DNA from: JAWKOK01 sp963765875
Lineage (GTDB): Bacteria > Chloroflexota > Anaerolineae > Caldilineales > Caldilineaceae
DNA: 64,000 nt
Reading direction: 5' to 3'
Assembly (NCBI GenBank): GCA_963765875.1
Contig: CAVXYK010000001.1
Location: 124,001-188,000, forward strand
The notes under the pieces: generated by a model
Told to the model about the DNA's origin: nothing
The model's database searches: none
What the model saw: the letters and a program-made list of their open reading frames with translations, nothing else
Part shown: positions 35,447 through 45,150 of the stretch, piece after piece
Layout of the letters: each line of letters begins with the position of its first letter
Numbering within the stretch: the stretch's first letter is position 1
Position numbers and translations under genes: made by a program

Positions 35447-38044
35447 TCTGTTTCTCCTTGGTCAGATATGCCTGTGCCAAACTCGACGTCAATGGCCACA
35501 TCCTGAAACGTTACCGGCCCTGTATGTGCTACAAGACCGATCCAGCCTTCGGTATGTGGCGTCAAGACATCATCTGCAATCTGCTGATCATCAACGAAGA
35601 TATCAACGAGATCATTCTGAACGACAACCTTCAATTGATAAACACCTGCAGGATTCTTGACGAGATCTTGGGAACCACGACCACGGAAGAGGCCGGCCTC
35701 GTCATAGGTGCCCCAGAAGATCCCCTCTCCCCCTCTGATTAGCCTCACGATGAAAGCGCCCGCTGTATCATCGGGTTCCCGCATGTGGATGACGAATCCT
35801 CCACCGGCATCTGGTCGATTGGGTAATCTTATCTCGGCCTCGGCAGTGTAGTTCGAAGCGTAGATGCCCGAGTTGAGCAGCATGTCTGTTGCGTCCGGCG
35901 CCATCTGCTGGAAGAGACCATTTTCCACCACCCAGTCGCCACTGACGACGGTTCGGTCAGTCGAATTCTGCCCTAAACCGATTGCGGCTACCGAGCTCTC
36001 CCGTTCTGATCCGATCCATGGAGAATCAAACGCGGCAGCACTCTTAGAGGTCAGCAGACCTACATGGCCGGCGTTCTGACGTAGGGGAAGGTTCGAGACC
36101 AGCAGCACATTGTCGAGATAAATGCTGTACGACGAATCCCCACTGACAACCCGCAACTTGTGGCTCTGGTTGAAGGGAATGTTTACCGATGTATGCCCTT
36201 GACCCACAAAGACGCCACGATCATCATAGTAGCCCCAAAACATCCCACCGAGTGTGCGATCAGAATATCGCACCATATGAGCGCCGTCGAGGCGATCAGT
36301 GTAGGGCATGTTGAAGAGAATGCCGGCCCCTGTCCCTTCAAGATGTGCCATCTTCACTTCGTAGCTATAGTTACGGAACGCATTCGTTGTGAAGACGATG
36401 GCCTGATCAGCTTGACTAGCGTCTTCCTGCAGCAACGTATCGTTTTCGAACCTCCACGACTTGCTGATGGGTTTCCAACCTGACGCAAGAATGTCACCGG
36501 CAAAGTTGCCGGCGATGGACGCACTGTTTCCCGCAATAGTCACAGCTGTCGGTGCAGCAGAAGTTGGTGCAACTGGCGTCAACACGCTTGCAGATTTGAC
36601 TTCTGTTGCCGGGAGCGGTTTAGCTGCTGGGGTCATTTTTTCCGGCGTTCCACCCTCCGCACGTTCTTCAAGGCCATCACCCCCTCGACCTTGCGCTACC
36701 AATGGCGAGAGCTCCGTCGATTTGCCGGCAAAGAGTGGGAACACTTCGACTTTGGCGTAGGCCACGCTGCTAAAAGAAGTGACCAGACCGACATGGCCAC
36801 TACTACGATTTAGTGGAACGCCTCGGGCAATTAGATCTTCGCCCAAATAGATGTCGTAACTTCCAAGAGAGTCATCGCTGTAGACGCGCAACTTCTGATC
36901 CGCTGCGCCGATCTCGCTGATGTCGGCATATCCCTGTCGTTCAAAGACTCCCGATTCATCATAGTATCCCCAGAAGAGCGAATCTGTCTGGTCTGAGAAA
37001 CGTACCATGTGTCCGCCGTTCACCTGGTAGGGGGAAGGCAGATTGAACAGCAACCCGCCGCCTGTGCCCTCCAGGTGACGAAAAGTTGACTGCAATACGT
37101 AATTTTCGAAAGCGCCGCCTTCATATCCAATGCCGGCCTCTCTTTCGTCGGCCTGAGTCTGAATCAGTTCCGCGGTCCCGATCTCCCAGATCGCCGGCAA
37201 AGGGTACCCAACCGCCGCCGCCGTTTTCTTGCGCGAAATCGCTGGTGTAGACCAGCTCGCCAGGACGGGCATCTTCAGCGACAGTAATCTTCAACGAATC
37301 AAATTTTACAGGGCCAAGGCTGTGAAATCCGATCACGCCATTCGGGTAGAAGAGCGGGCGCTTTTCGATCAGGGTCTGGCCGTTTAGCTGAACGGCGTAT
37401 GTCGTGTCAGTCACATACAGATCCAGTCTATAATCGACTGAATCCTCAGCAATTGGGACGGTCACCTGTGGAATAAACTCTCCTGAGTCATCGGTATAGC
37501 CTGCGACCAATTCCAGTGCTTCCACAGCTTGGTCCGATGCCTGCCCGTCCAGCATTTCCTCTGTCGGCACGCGATTCAAATAGAGTTGATGCATATGCTG
37601 GGTAAGCTTAGGATACTGGGCATTGAAATTGATGCCGGTCGAGCGCGTCTTCGAAGAGAGCGTGATATAGGTGCTCAGGTGATAGAACTGATCATCTGCA
37701 ACCTTCTTCGGGATAAAGATGTGGGCGCGCTCATCGAGATCTGTAATCTGTGCCAACGTCTCGTTGCGGATGGACCATACGCCCGATACTGCAAACCACT
37801 GTTTTACATCACCCGATTCGAAATCTTCGGTATAGGGTAATTCAAATGTCGTAAACCGTTCTGATGGCCCCAGTACGCGCAGAAGTCCGAACCCAAGTGC
37901 AATGATAAGGATAGCCAGCGCAGCAATGGCGCCCAGCACGCGTACACCTGTTGGCACTCCCAAAACGCGCATTCGTGCCCCTCTTTCTCCCTTTGGGCCA
38001 GATGGTAGATTGACACTGAGATTTCGCTGCAAGAAACCGAACAT
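35443..38044 (-). CDS. Membrane-anchored protein with four LamG-like domains (frame interrupted)
   Basis: Two frames join near 37185 (WVPFAGD then WEIGTAELIQTQ) after removal of one inserted base, giving 866 residues. A short cytoplasmic head and one membrane helix (about 37-58, ALAILIIALGFGLLRVLG) precede four beta-rich repeats of about 170 residues. Repeats 2-4 share W...........L.Q.......A......F.NY....., HLEGTGGGLLFN, GG/GAHMVRFSD, FWGYYDE.GVF.GQG, KLRVVS.....I.L and GHVGL(L/V)TS, the concanavalin/LamG style seen in carbohydrate-binding proteins. A Pro/Ala/Thr linker separates repeats 2 and 3. Likely a surface or periplasm-facing polysaccharide-binding protein of the exopolysaccharide machinery. 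Confidence 0.75.
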
Positions 38045-38049
38045 GCTAT

Positions 38050-40938
38050 CTACTCCTTGTCCTGCAGTAGGGTGCAGCAGAGTTCGCTCTGAGACTCAAG
38101 CAACTTGGTGTTGCCGGGCAAACTCAGGCTTGTGTATGTCCCTTCCGGGACAACTAGGATTCCTTCAATAAGGAGTGGGTTCTCGTCATGCTTTTCAAAA
38201 TAGAAGGTGTGATTCCCTCGGGTGGCGTCAACAACACCCAAGTCGTAGTATTGATAGCGATAGTTGACGGCCACGATATCAGTGGGTATCAATTGCCCTA
38301 GTTCATCGAGGGAATACTGACTAATGTCGATTGGTTGGCGTCCAGGCGCAAAGACCGTCTCTTGATCGTAAAAGGAGAGCGCTCCTTCTGGAGCCGTCAA
38401 GGTTAGATCTGCTTCAAAGTTGAGGCTGTCGGCGCTAACCGACAGACTGTTTGCCGAGATTGCAGCGCGCATCATCACGCGGTACTGACCATCCTCAGGA
38501 AATTTGGCATCGATGCGAAACCGGGTGGCACGTGGAAAGCCGACGAAGCTGCCGCGTAGGGTACCAAACAGGCCAGGAGTGATCATGTTGAGTCGGTTCC
38601 ACTTGCTGTCTGAAAAGAACTGAAAGAGCCGGAACATCGGTGATAGATAGTAGGAGCTTGGAATCACATCGGGCTCAAAGGCGAAGATGCTGCTGCTCGG
38701 ACCAGCGAATTGCGTCTGATGAGATTTGAAATAGAGATCCAGGCTGGTCGACATCGGATTGTCCGAAATGATTGTCAAATTCTCGAAATCAGTCAGATCA
38801 TCTGAAACCGGCGCATAGCGCAGGTCATAGTAACGAGTCAGATCAGGGCGATTGCTCAAAATCTCAATGAATCTGTTCCAGTCCGTATCAATCAACAGTG
38901 CTGGCCGTTCGGCCCTGGGCAGGTCAATCAATTCATAGACTGCATAGCCATCATTCTCATAGATAGGCCGGAGGTAGTCACTCAGATCGTCCATTTCCGG
39001 CATAATGAGCTTCTCGATGCCACGCAGATATTCGGCTCCGCCTACCGTGTTGCCGATGAGTTCCTTGTTGATGACAATGTAGCGAATCCCAATATCGCGC
39101 GCAATATTCACCCACCAATCCTGTTGGTAATAGAGTGCACGCAGCAGCAGAAAGAACTCAAATTTGTTGTCCGAATCTCCCGTCAATCCGTAGTAGAAGC
39201 TGGGCAGATCCAGGTAGTAAATGTGGAATTTGTCAATGAACTTGTGCTCGATGCCCTCACTGTCCACGATCACTTTTGCGGTTTCTGTAGGCGGCAAGAC
39301 GACGACCTTGCCCGGTGGCATATCTATGAGCACATTTTTTACTGCACGCAGATCAGTCACCGGATAGGCAGCCAGAAAGTTCATATAGTTACCTGAAGAA
39401 AAGGTCTCACGATATTCCCAGTTGCTCAAGAGGGGCACCAAGAAGATCAATGCCAGCGCCGGCATGCTCAGTCGGGACAGTGCCGGCGCATGCCCTGAAA
39501 GGCGGTTCTGCAATTCTCGGCCGATCCAGGCCAAGCCAATCGGCATCAGCATGCAGGCCATCATGAATAGGATCAACTGGAAGCGATGGGGAAAGCGCAG
39601 CACCTGAACGATGGTACTTGTCAGCTTCAATACCAGATCGCCGAGCGGCGATTGTGAGCTATACGCCGTGCGGCTGATCAATGCCAACACACGGTGAAAG
39701 GTCGGCACCCATTCTGGATCGGAATAGCCAAGTGTTGCCCACATGGAGAAAAAGACGTTGAGGTACGCCGCGAACATGAAAGCCTGTCGTGGCCGTGTGT
39801 CAAAGATCTGTCGGCGGATCTTGGGCACAACAATGGGCAGCAGAAGCAGAATCGAATAGATGATATTGTTGGTTCGTGGCTCTTTGGACAGATAGTCGCC
39901 GCCGATATACTTATCCATGATGCCCGCCATATCCCACGACAACATGTGCAGGAAGGGAATCGAAGCATCCGTGATAAAGTAAAAATCACCGGGAACCGTC
40001 TCGGAAAGATTGGGGACCCCGCGTAGCGCCACATATTTTACGAAGAGTCCATAGGGCACAAGCGCCAGGCAGACCAGAAGCACAAAAGCGACCACGCACC
40101 GTGTGATCGTCGCCATCCAGAAGGCCGGCAACCGGTAGCGAAGTTCCAGGATGTTGCCTGGACGACTCCACGTTCGAGGCTTGGTCAGTCGACGTAGCCA
40201 GCCAGAGCGAAGAAATGCCACAACTTCGAGCAGAACAAGGGCAGTCACGGTGATACTCAGGTAGATGGCAAAGAGAATTAGATAGTGTACGGCGGGATTG
40301 AGCAGCGTCACGATGCAGGCCGCGGCAATCAATCGATAGGGGCGTTGCTCGGCAAAGATGAGCCCATAGGTCACAAGTACCGAAGCCAGAAGAAAGAGAC
40401 TGAAGCCCAGTATCAGCGTGTAGAAGTGGGTGATCTTGGTATAGGCAAGAACTAGAAAGATGAATGCCACTGGCGCAGAAGTCGCCAAATAGATCGCTGT
40501 GGGGTTGAAGTCGGAAAAAATTGCTGAAAGAAACTTGCTAACCGACAGGAAACCGAGAAAGGTCACACTGGGCATGACAAAAATGATTGCAAATGGGAGG
40601 ATCTTGTAGTAGCGCATCCAGGTCGTCAGGAATGAATAGCGTACCCGGAACTCGTAGCCATTGGTCAGATGATTGAACTTCCCTGCAGCTTGGTCAAAAA
40701 GTTGGCTTGTCGGATTAAAAAACGGCACCATCTCATCACCGCTAAGCACCGCGCTCCCGTCCAATATCGATGGAATGTCCGCGGCAACCCCTCTGTAGAT
40801 AAAGAGTGATGAGAGGTAATAGACGAGTGCGACCAGAATGATGACGCGTCTGACGGTGAGGATGGGCCTCGTATCGCATTGCTCTCCTGTATTGATTAGG
40901 TGCAGTTTCGAGTCCATCGAAGGGTGTCTCAGTGACAT
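38050..40938 (-). CDS. Large polytopic membrane protein, GT-C/YfhO-like
   Basis: A 962-residue protein with about twelve membrane helices in its first 500 residues and a large soluble C-terminal part. After the first helix, DGSAVLSGDEMVPFFNPTSQ contains the acidic loop typical of GT-C glycosyltransferases. The C-terminal region has DIGIRYIVINKELIG and VYELIDLPRA, resembling YfhO/AftD-like proteins, and ends with a beta-rich domain. A role in transferring a lipid-linked sugar in exopolysaccharide assembly is an inference; no family can be named with certainty. It overlaps the pyruvyl transferase gene by ten bases and lies six bases from the LamG-like gene. Confidence 0.72.
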   Translation of the reverse strand: MSLRHPSMDSKLHLINTGEQCDTRPILTVRRVIILVALVYYLSSLFIYRGVAADIPSILDGSAVLSGDEMVPFFNPTSQLFDQAAGKFNHLTNGYEFRVRYSFLTTWMRYYKILPFAIIFVMPSVTFLGFLSVSKFLSAIFSDFNPTAIYLATSAPVAFIFLVLAYTKITHFYTLILGFSLFLLASVLVTYGLIFAEQRPYRLIAAACIVTLLNPAVHYLILFAIYLSITVTALVLLEVVAFLRSGWLRRLTKPRTWSRPGNILELRYRLPAFWMATITRCVVAFVLLVCLALVPYGLFVKYVALRGVPNLSETVPGDFYFITDASIPFLHMLSWDMAGIMDKYIGGDYLSKEPRTNNIIYSILLLLPIVVPKIRRQIFDTRPRQAFMFAAYLNVFFSMWATLGYSDPEWVPTFHRVLALISRTAYSSQSPLGDLVLKLTSTIVQVLRFPHRFQLILFMMACMLMPIGLAWIGRELQNRLSGHAPALSRLSMPALALIFLVPLLSNWEYRETFSSGNYMNFLAAYPVTDLRAVKNVLIDMPPGKVVVLPPTETAKVIVDSEGIEHKFIDKFHIYYLDLPSFYYGLTGDSDNKFEFFLLLRALYYQQDWWVNIARDIGIRYIVINKELIGNTVGGAEYLRGIEKLIMPEMDDLSDYLRPIYENDGYAVYELIDLPRAERPALLIDTDWNRFIEILSNRPDLTRYYDLRYAPVSDDLTDFENLTIISDNPMSTSLDLYFKSHQTQFAGPSSSIFAFEPDVIPSSYYLSPMFRLFQFFSDSKWNRLNMITPGLFGTLRGSFVGFPRATRFRIDAKFPEDGQYRVMMRAAISANSLSVSADSLNFEADLTLTAPEGALSFYDQETVFAPGRQPIDISQYSLDELGQLIPTDIVAVNYRYQYYDLGVVDATRGNHTFYFEKHDENPLLIEGILVVPEGTYTSLSLPGNTKLLESQSELCCTLLQDKE

Positions 40939-42113
40939 GCGATGACTTCCAGGCGATGCTGCAACATGCGGATGTAAGATTCCGTCTCATCCCTCAACGT
41001 CGTCGTACGTTGAATGAGATGACGGCTTGCAGCGTCAGGATATTGCAGCAAAGAGTCTGCCTGGTTCGTCAAGAGATCAGGGTCGAAGGGCTGGTTGATC
41101 TCCAACGCATACTCTTGGATGCCGAGCGAAGAGACTAGTTCTCTTACCTTCACATCGTACGTGAGAGCCAAGCATGGTGTTCCAAGAATAGCGGCGATTA
41201 CAATGGAATGCAACCGTTCTGAGATCAACAGATCGCAGTCTGACAAAATGGAAGCCACATCCTGGAAAGTGTCGGGACGATGCAAGTGCATATCTATCTC
41301 TGGAATGCGTTGTCGAAATGCTGCGAGCACCGTCCAATCGTCTTCTGCTTTGAACCGCGACTGCATCGGCAGCGCGTGGATCTCGATCGACTGTCGCCCA
41401 TTTAGCGCTCGCAGACCATCCTCTAAATTTTGAAGGAATGTGTCCCAGTTGGCTGGATTCTCGATATCATAGTTGAGATTGAGGGCTACCCGAACCGGCC
41501 TGCCAGGATCAGCGGGAAACAGTGTTGAGCCCTCATCAGTCCGGGATTGAGTTGAACCAGACAGCGTCTCTGCGTTGTTGACAAAGACTACGTCCGATAC
41601 TCGATAGACGCTTTCGCTGTTGAGCCCCAATTCTAGACAGGTCTGAAAAGAGGTCTCGTCTCGTACCGAGATCAGATCGACCTGTTTGAGGATCAAGGCC
41701 GAGAGCCGTTTGCCCCAGGTTGTCTTAATCGGACCGACGCCGATGTTGCTCATGATGATGGGTTTACGTGCTATCTGACGGGCAAAGGTGACTGTGAGCA
41801 ATATCATCAATAACGTCGAGTAGCGACTGCGACCGACACTTGCATACAGTTCCTTAATGATGCTACCGCCACCAAAGAATATGAGGTTGGAAGCAAGTAG
41901 GTAGCGCAGAAAACGAAGCGGTTCACCTGTGGTATGAAAGACGTCCGCATCAAACTTTGGATGCAATTGGGCTTGCGTAAACACTGTGTCGTAGGAGTTC
42001 ACGAAGTAGTGATGCTCGCTGCCAAGTTGGGTTAGAAAAGTCTCCAGCAGAAGTTCGTCGCCGACATTGTATTGACCATGTGTACCGAGAAAGAGTATCT
42101 TCTTCTGTTTCAT
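40929..42113 (-). CDS. Polysaccharide pyruvyl transferase family protein (CsaB/WcaK-like)
   Basis: The 394-residue product begins KKILFLGTHGQYNVGDELLLE, has LIFFGGGSIIKELY, and ends with CDLLISERLHSIVIAAILGT, the three marks of the polysaccharide pyruvyl transferase family, which adds ketal pyruvate from phosphoenolpyruvate to sugars of secreted polymers. Pyruvylation often gives negative charge or an anchor signal. Start at ATG 42113 has GAGGGCT upstream; the longer frame adds 18 residues. It is the promoter-proximal gene of the operon running to the PIG-V-like gene. Confidence 0.88.
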   Translation of the reverse strand: MKQKKILFLGTHGQYNVGDELLLETFLTQLGSEHHYFVNSYDTVFTQAQLHPKFDADVFHTTGEPLRFLRYLLASNLIFFGGGSIIKELYASVGRSRYSTLLMILLTVTFARQIARKPIIMSNIGVGPIKTTWGKRLSALILKQVDLISVRDETSFQTCLELGLNSESVYRVSDVVFVNNAETLSGSTQSRTDEGSTLFPADPGRPVRVALNLNYDIENPANWDTFLQNLEDGLRALNGRQSIEIHALPMQSRFKAEDDWTVLAAFRQRIPEIDMHLHRPDTFQDVASILSDCDLLISERLHSIVIAAILGTPCLALTYDVKVRELVSSLGIQEYALEINQPFDPDLLTNQADSLLQYPDAASRHLIQRTTTLRDETESYIRMLQHRLEVIACH

Positions 42114-42445
42114 GAATAGCCCTCGAGATTTATGCTCCGTCATTTCTTGACAGCCTAAATGGCGCAATCGCTGTCTGATTCCAGTTTGTGCTAAGGGTGT
42201 TAAGTGTAAGCTGTAGACGGCATAGAAAATGTATTAAGAATGTTCGCATTAAGACCATTTTTACGTGGCTTTTAGCGTGGTTAAAGGTGCATCATTCAGA
42301 ATCGAATCTGTAAGGCGTTTCGTCGGCGAAACGATTGATAGATGGGCGTGCATCAGTGAATCACAGATAGATTCAACGTGTGCAACGAATTTGATATACG
42401 AGTGCCGTTGCGGAATACAAGCGCAGGGCGAGGAGATGAAACAGG
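42114..42445. other. Divergent promoter region between pyruvyl transferase and STAS genes
   Basis: About 330 AT-richer bases with divergent genes at both ends. Promoters for the exopolysaccharide operon and the STAS/phosphatase pair must lie here. No clear consensus box or operator pair is evident to me. Confidence 0.5.
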
Positions 42446-42799
42446 ATGAAAACATTGGTGGCAGAAATGAACCGCGATCTTGAGTTAGCAATAATCAGAC
42501 CGGACGGGCGCCTGGATGCTTTTCAAGCACCAACATTGTCCGGGGCGTTGGCAGAACATGAGCGTGCAAACGTACGCCATATCATCGTCAACATGGCGGA
42601 TGTCGATTTTATCGACTCTGTGGCGTTGTCGACCCTGGTGCAGGGACTAAAACATGCGCTCCAAGAAGGTGGTGATCTCTATCTCTGCAATGTACAGCAG
42701 CCCGTACAGATCATCTTTGAACTGACTCGGCTTGACAAGGTGTTTCGCATCTTCGATTCCGAAGAGGCCGCAGTCGATGCACTCAGTGTTGGGGCATAA
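42446..42799 (+). CDS. STAS-domain anti-anti-sigma-like protein
   Basis: The 117-residue protein is a single STAS domain. Its core reads VDFIDSVALSTLVQGLKHAL, with the conserved Ser after D that partner kinases phosphorylate, and later YLCNVQQPVQIIFELTRLDKVF. SpoIIAA/RsbV-type proteins switch partners depending on this phosphate. ATG 42446 has GAGGAG upstream. It precedes the receiver-phosphatase by three bases. No anti-sigma kinase is next to it; the one at 54228 is a candidate. Confidence 0.92.
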   Translation: MKTLVAEMNRDLELAIIRPDGRLDAFQAPTLSGALAEHERANVRHIIVNMADVDFIDSVALSTLVQGLKHALQEGGDLYLCNVQQPVQIIFELTRLDKVFRIFDSEEAAVDALSVGA

Positions 42800-42802
42800 G
42801 CA

Positions 42803-43932
42803 ATGAAAAACCGCATTCTCTATGTAGAGGACGACCCGTTTCTGCGAGATTGGGTAGACTATGAACTCTCGGCAGACGGTTACCGGGTGGTGCTGGCTTC
42901 AGATGGTGAAAGCGGTCTCATGAGTGCACAAAGCTCTGCGCAGCCGGACCTCATCATACTGGATATTGGCCTTCCTGAGATGGATGGCTTTCAGCTCTGT
43001 CGAGCATTGCAGCAAGATATCTCAACCGCAAACATCCCGGTCATTTTTCTGAGCGCACGCAATGCGGTTGATGACCGATTACAGGGATTTCAGGTCGGTG
43101 GTCTGGACTATTTGCCCAAGCCTTTTTCCATGGCGGAACTGAAGGCACGCGTCCAGGCCGGCTTGCGCCGACAGCAGTTGGGACAGATGCGTGAAAGGGA
43201 GGCTGCCACGGCGGAGATGAGCGAAGCATCGACAATCCAGCGCAACCTGATGCAGCGTTCAATATCAACATTTCCGGGCATCGATCTTGCAGCAAACTGC
43301 CGCCCTGCACGCCATGTAGCCGGTGATCGGTTCGATTTTCAGCCAGTGGATGAACGCGTGCTCTATCTAGTGGAAGCAGATGTCAGTGGAAAAGGCATGC
43401 CCGCGGCGCTACTGATGAGCGAGACTCGTTTGTCACTGCAGCACGCGTGTGTCAGAGTGGGGTTTCTCCGGCTGAAGCGCTGGCTACGACGAACCACCAA
43501 CTGTATGATGACCTGACCACAGCGGGGAAATTTATCACTACATTTGTAGGGCGATATGACGCAAAGGTGGAGCGAATAACCTATGCCTGTGCGGGTCATC
43601 CAGCGGTCCTGCTCCCGGGGAAGAGCGATCAGGCACAGCTCGTGCAACCTGCGGACCCGCCCCTCGGTATCTTCAATCATTACGCGTTTAGCGAAGGCTC
43701 GTTCGAGTTTACCGACGACGACCTTCTGGTGATATGTTCGGACGGGATTACCGAGGCGGTCAACAATACTGGTGAGATGTATGGCCATGATCGGCTGCTC
43801 GATGCCATCACTCGCAATCGCAATCTTGCCTCCGCGGATCTGGTGAGCGTTCTTCTGAGCGAGATTGACCAATTCACCGCCGGCATGGCGCAAACAGACG
43901 ATCAGACGGTGATTGTACTGAAGAAGCCTTGA
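42803..43932 (+). CDS. Response regulator fused to PP2C/SpoIIE phosphatase (frame interrupted)
   Basis: Restored, 376 residues. Receiver domain at 1-122 with EDD near 9, phosphoacceptor in LIILDIGLPEMDG and Lys in DYLPKPF, then a linker helix and a PPM phosphatase (about 150-375). Phosphatase metal motifs appear in ARHVAGDRFDF, EADVSGKGMPAALLMSE, LLVICSDGITEAVN and TDDQTVIVL. The usual GGD is AGD here. The break near 43455 (SLQHA then QSGVSPAEALAT) needs one added base. RsbU-like proteins of this layout dephosphorylate STAS proteins when their receiver is phosphorylated; the STAS partner is the gene just before. Confidence 0.82.
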
Positions 43933-43971
43933 CGACTTTGCCACATAGTTGTTTCATTCGATCAAGTCGTC
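43931..43971. terminator. Possible terminator hairpin between convergent genes
   Basis: GACGACTT (43931) and AAGTCGTC (ends 43971) pair around a 25-base loop between the convergent phosphatase and kinase genes. The loop is long and no T-run follows, so confidence is low. Confidence 0.35.
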
Positions 43972-44046
43972 GTGACCGTCTACCCTGGCAGGCTACGTCG
44001 ACAAGAGTCCAGCCACAAATAGTTTGACCAAAAAGTCACCATCTGT

Positions 44047-45150
44047 TCAAGACGACATTTGGGTCGAACCGACGGTGAAATGGAAAACTGTCCCTTCGCC
44101 GTCAGCGCTTTCGGCCCACAATCGACCGCCGCTCTGTTCGACAAATTGTCGGCACAGAAAGAGACCCAAACCCATGCCGGTCTCTCCTTCTGTTCCTGCG
44201 TCACTCAGAATCGTCTCGCTTCGCGTCAAGCGCGCCAGATCGTCTTCCGACATCCCGACCCCGGTATCTCGGATGCGCACCTCTATCTGGTCACCTTGAG
44301 TGACGCTGTCTATCGTCACCTTGCCCTCCTTGGGCGTAAATTTGATTGCATTGGCAATGAGATTACGCAGGATGGTTCTGAGCATGTAAGGATCCGTATG
44401 TACCAGCGTGTTCGGAGCCAGACGATGCAAGAGCGAGAGTTCCTTGAGTGCTGCGCTGTAATGAAGTAGCTCCAACGTCTCCGTCACGGCGGCAGACAGA
44501 TCAACCTCACTCGGGTTGTAGGCCATCGTGCCCTGGGAGACAGTCGACCACATCAACAAATTTTCCAGTAGGCTGTGAGCGTTCAGCGCGGACTGTCGGA
44601 GCATTGCCGCGAAGCGGTCTCGGTCAACTTTGGCCAGTTCACGCGTTGGGTCGGCAAGCATTTCAGAAAAACCAAGCAGAACGGTAAACGGATTGCGCAG
44701 ATCATGTCCGATGACGGAGATGAATATGTCTTTGGCTGCATTGACGCGTTCTAGTTCCCGTCTTTGTTGCTGGATCATCAAGTGTGTGGATATGCGTGCC
44801 GACATCTCTTCTTGTTGGAAGGGTTTGGTGACGTAGTCGACCGCTCCAGCCTCAAAGCCATCCAACTTGTGTTGCGTATCGGAGAGCGCCGTCATGAATA
44901 TGATTGGAATATCCATTGCGGCAGGCGCCGCCTTGATTCGGCGGCAGGTTTCAAAACCATCAATGCCGGGCATCATCACATCCAGCAGGATTAAATCCGG
45001 CTGGACGCGCTCTAGTTGTGCCAGGGCACGCTCGCCACTGGTAGCCACCAATGTTCGATGACCACTCTCGCGTAAATAGTCAACCAGGACACGGAGATCG
45101 GTCGGATTATCGTCAACGATCAATATCGTTGCCTGTTCGCCATTGATCAA
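44047..45150 (-). CDS. Receiver-histidine kinase (REC-HisKA-HATPase)
   Basis: The 367-residue protein has a receiver domain first (residues 9-125; acidic DDN, phosphoacceptor in LILLDVMMPGIDG, Lys in DYVTKPF), then HisKA with FISVIGHDLRNPFTVLLGF, and HATPase with NLIANAIKF, DTGVGM and GMGLGLFLCRQFVEQSGG. The receiver-first order marks it as an intermediate relay. It overlaps the hybrid kinase gene by four bases, so the two are coupled. It may receive phosphate from that kinase and pass it to the receiver-phosphatase on the facing strand. Confidence 0.92.
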   Translation of the reverse strand: MINGEQATILIVDDNPTDLRVLVDYLRESGHRTLVATSGERALAQLERVQPDLILLDVMMPGIDGFETCRRIKAAPAAMDIPIIFMTALSDTQHKLDGFEAGAVDYVTKPFQQEEMSARISTHLMIQQQRRELERVNAAKDIFISVIGHDLRNPFTVLLGFSEMLADPTRELAKVDRDRFAAMLRQSALNAHSLLENLLMWSTVSQGTMAYNPSEVDLSAAVTETLELLHYSAALKELSLLHRLAPNTLVHTDPYMLRTILRNLIANAIKFTPKEGKVTIDSVTQGDQIEVRIRDTGVGMSEDDLARLTRSETILSDAGTEGETGMGLGLFLCRQFVEQSGGRLWAESADGEGTVFHFTVGSTQMSS

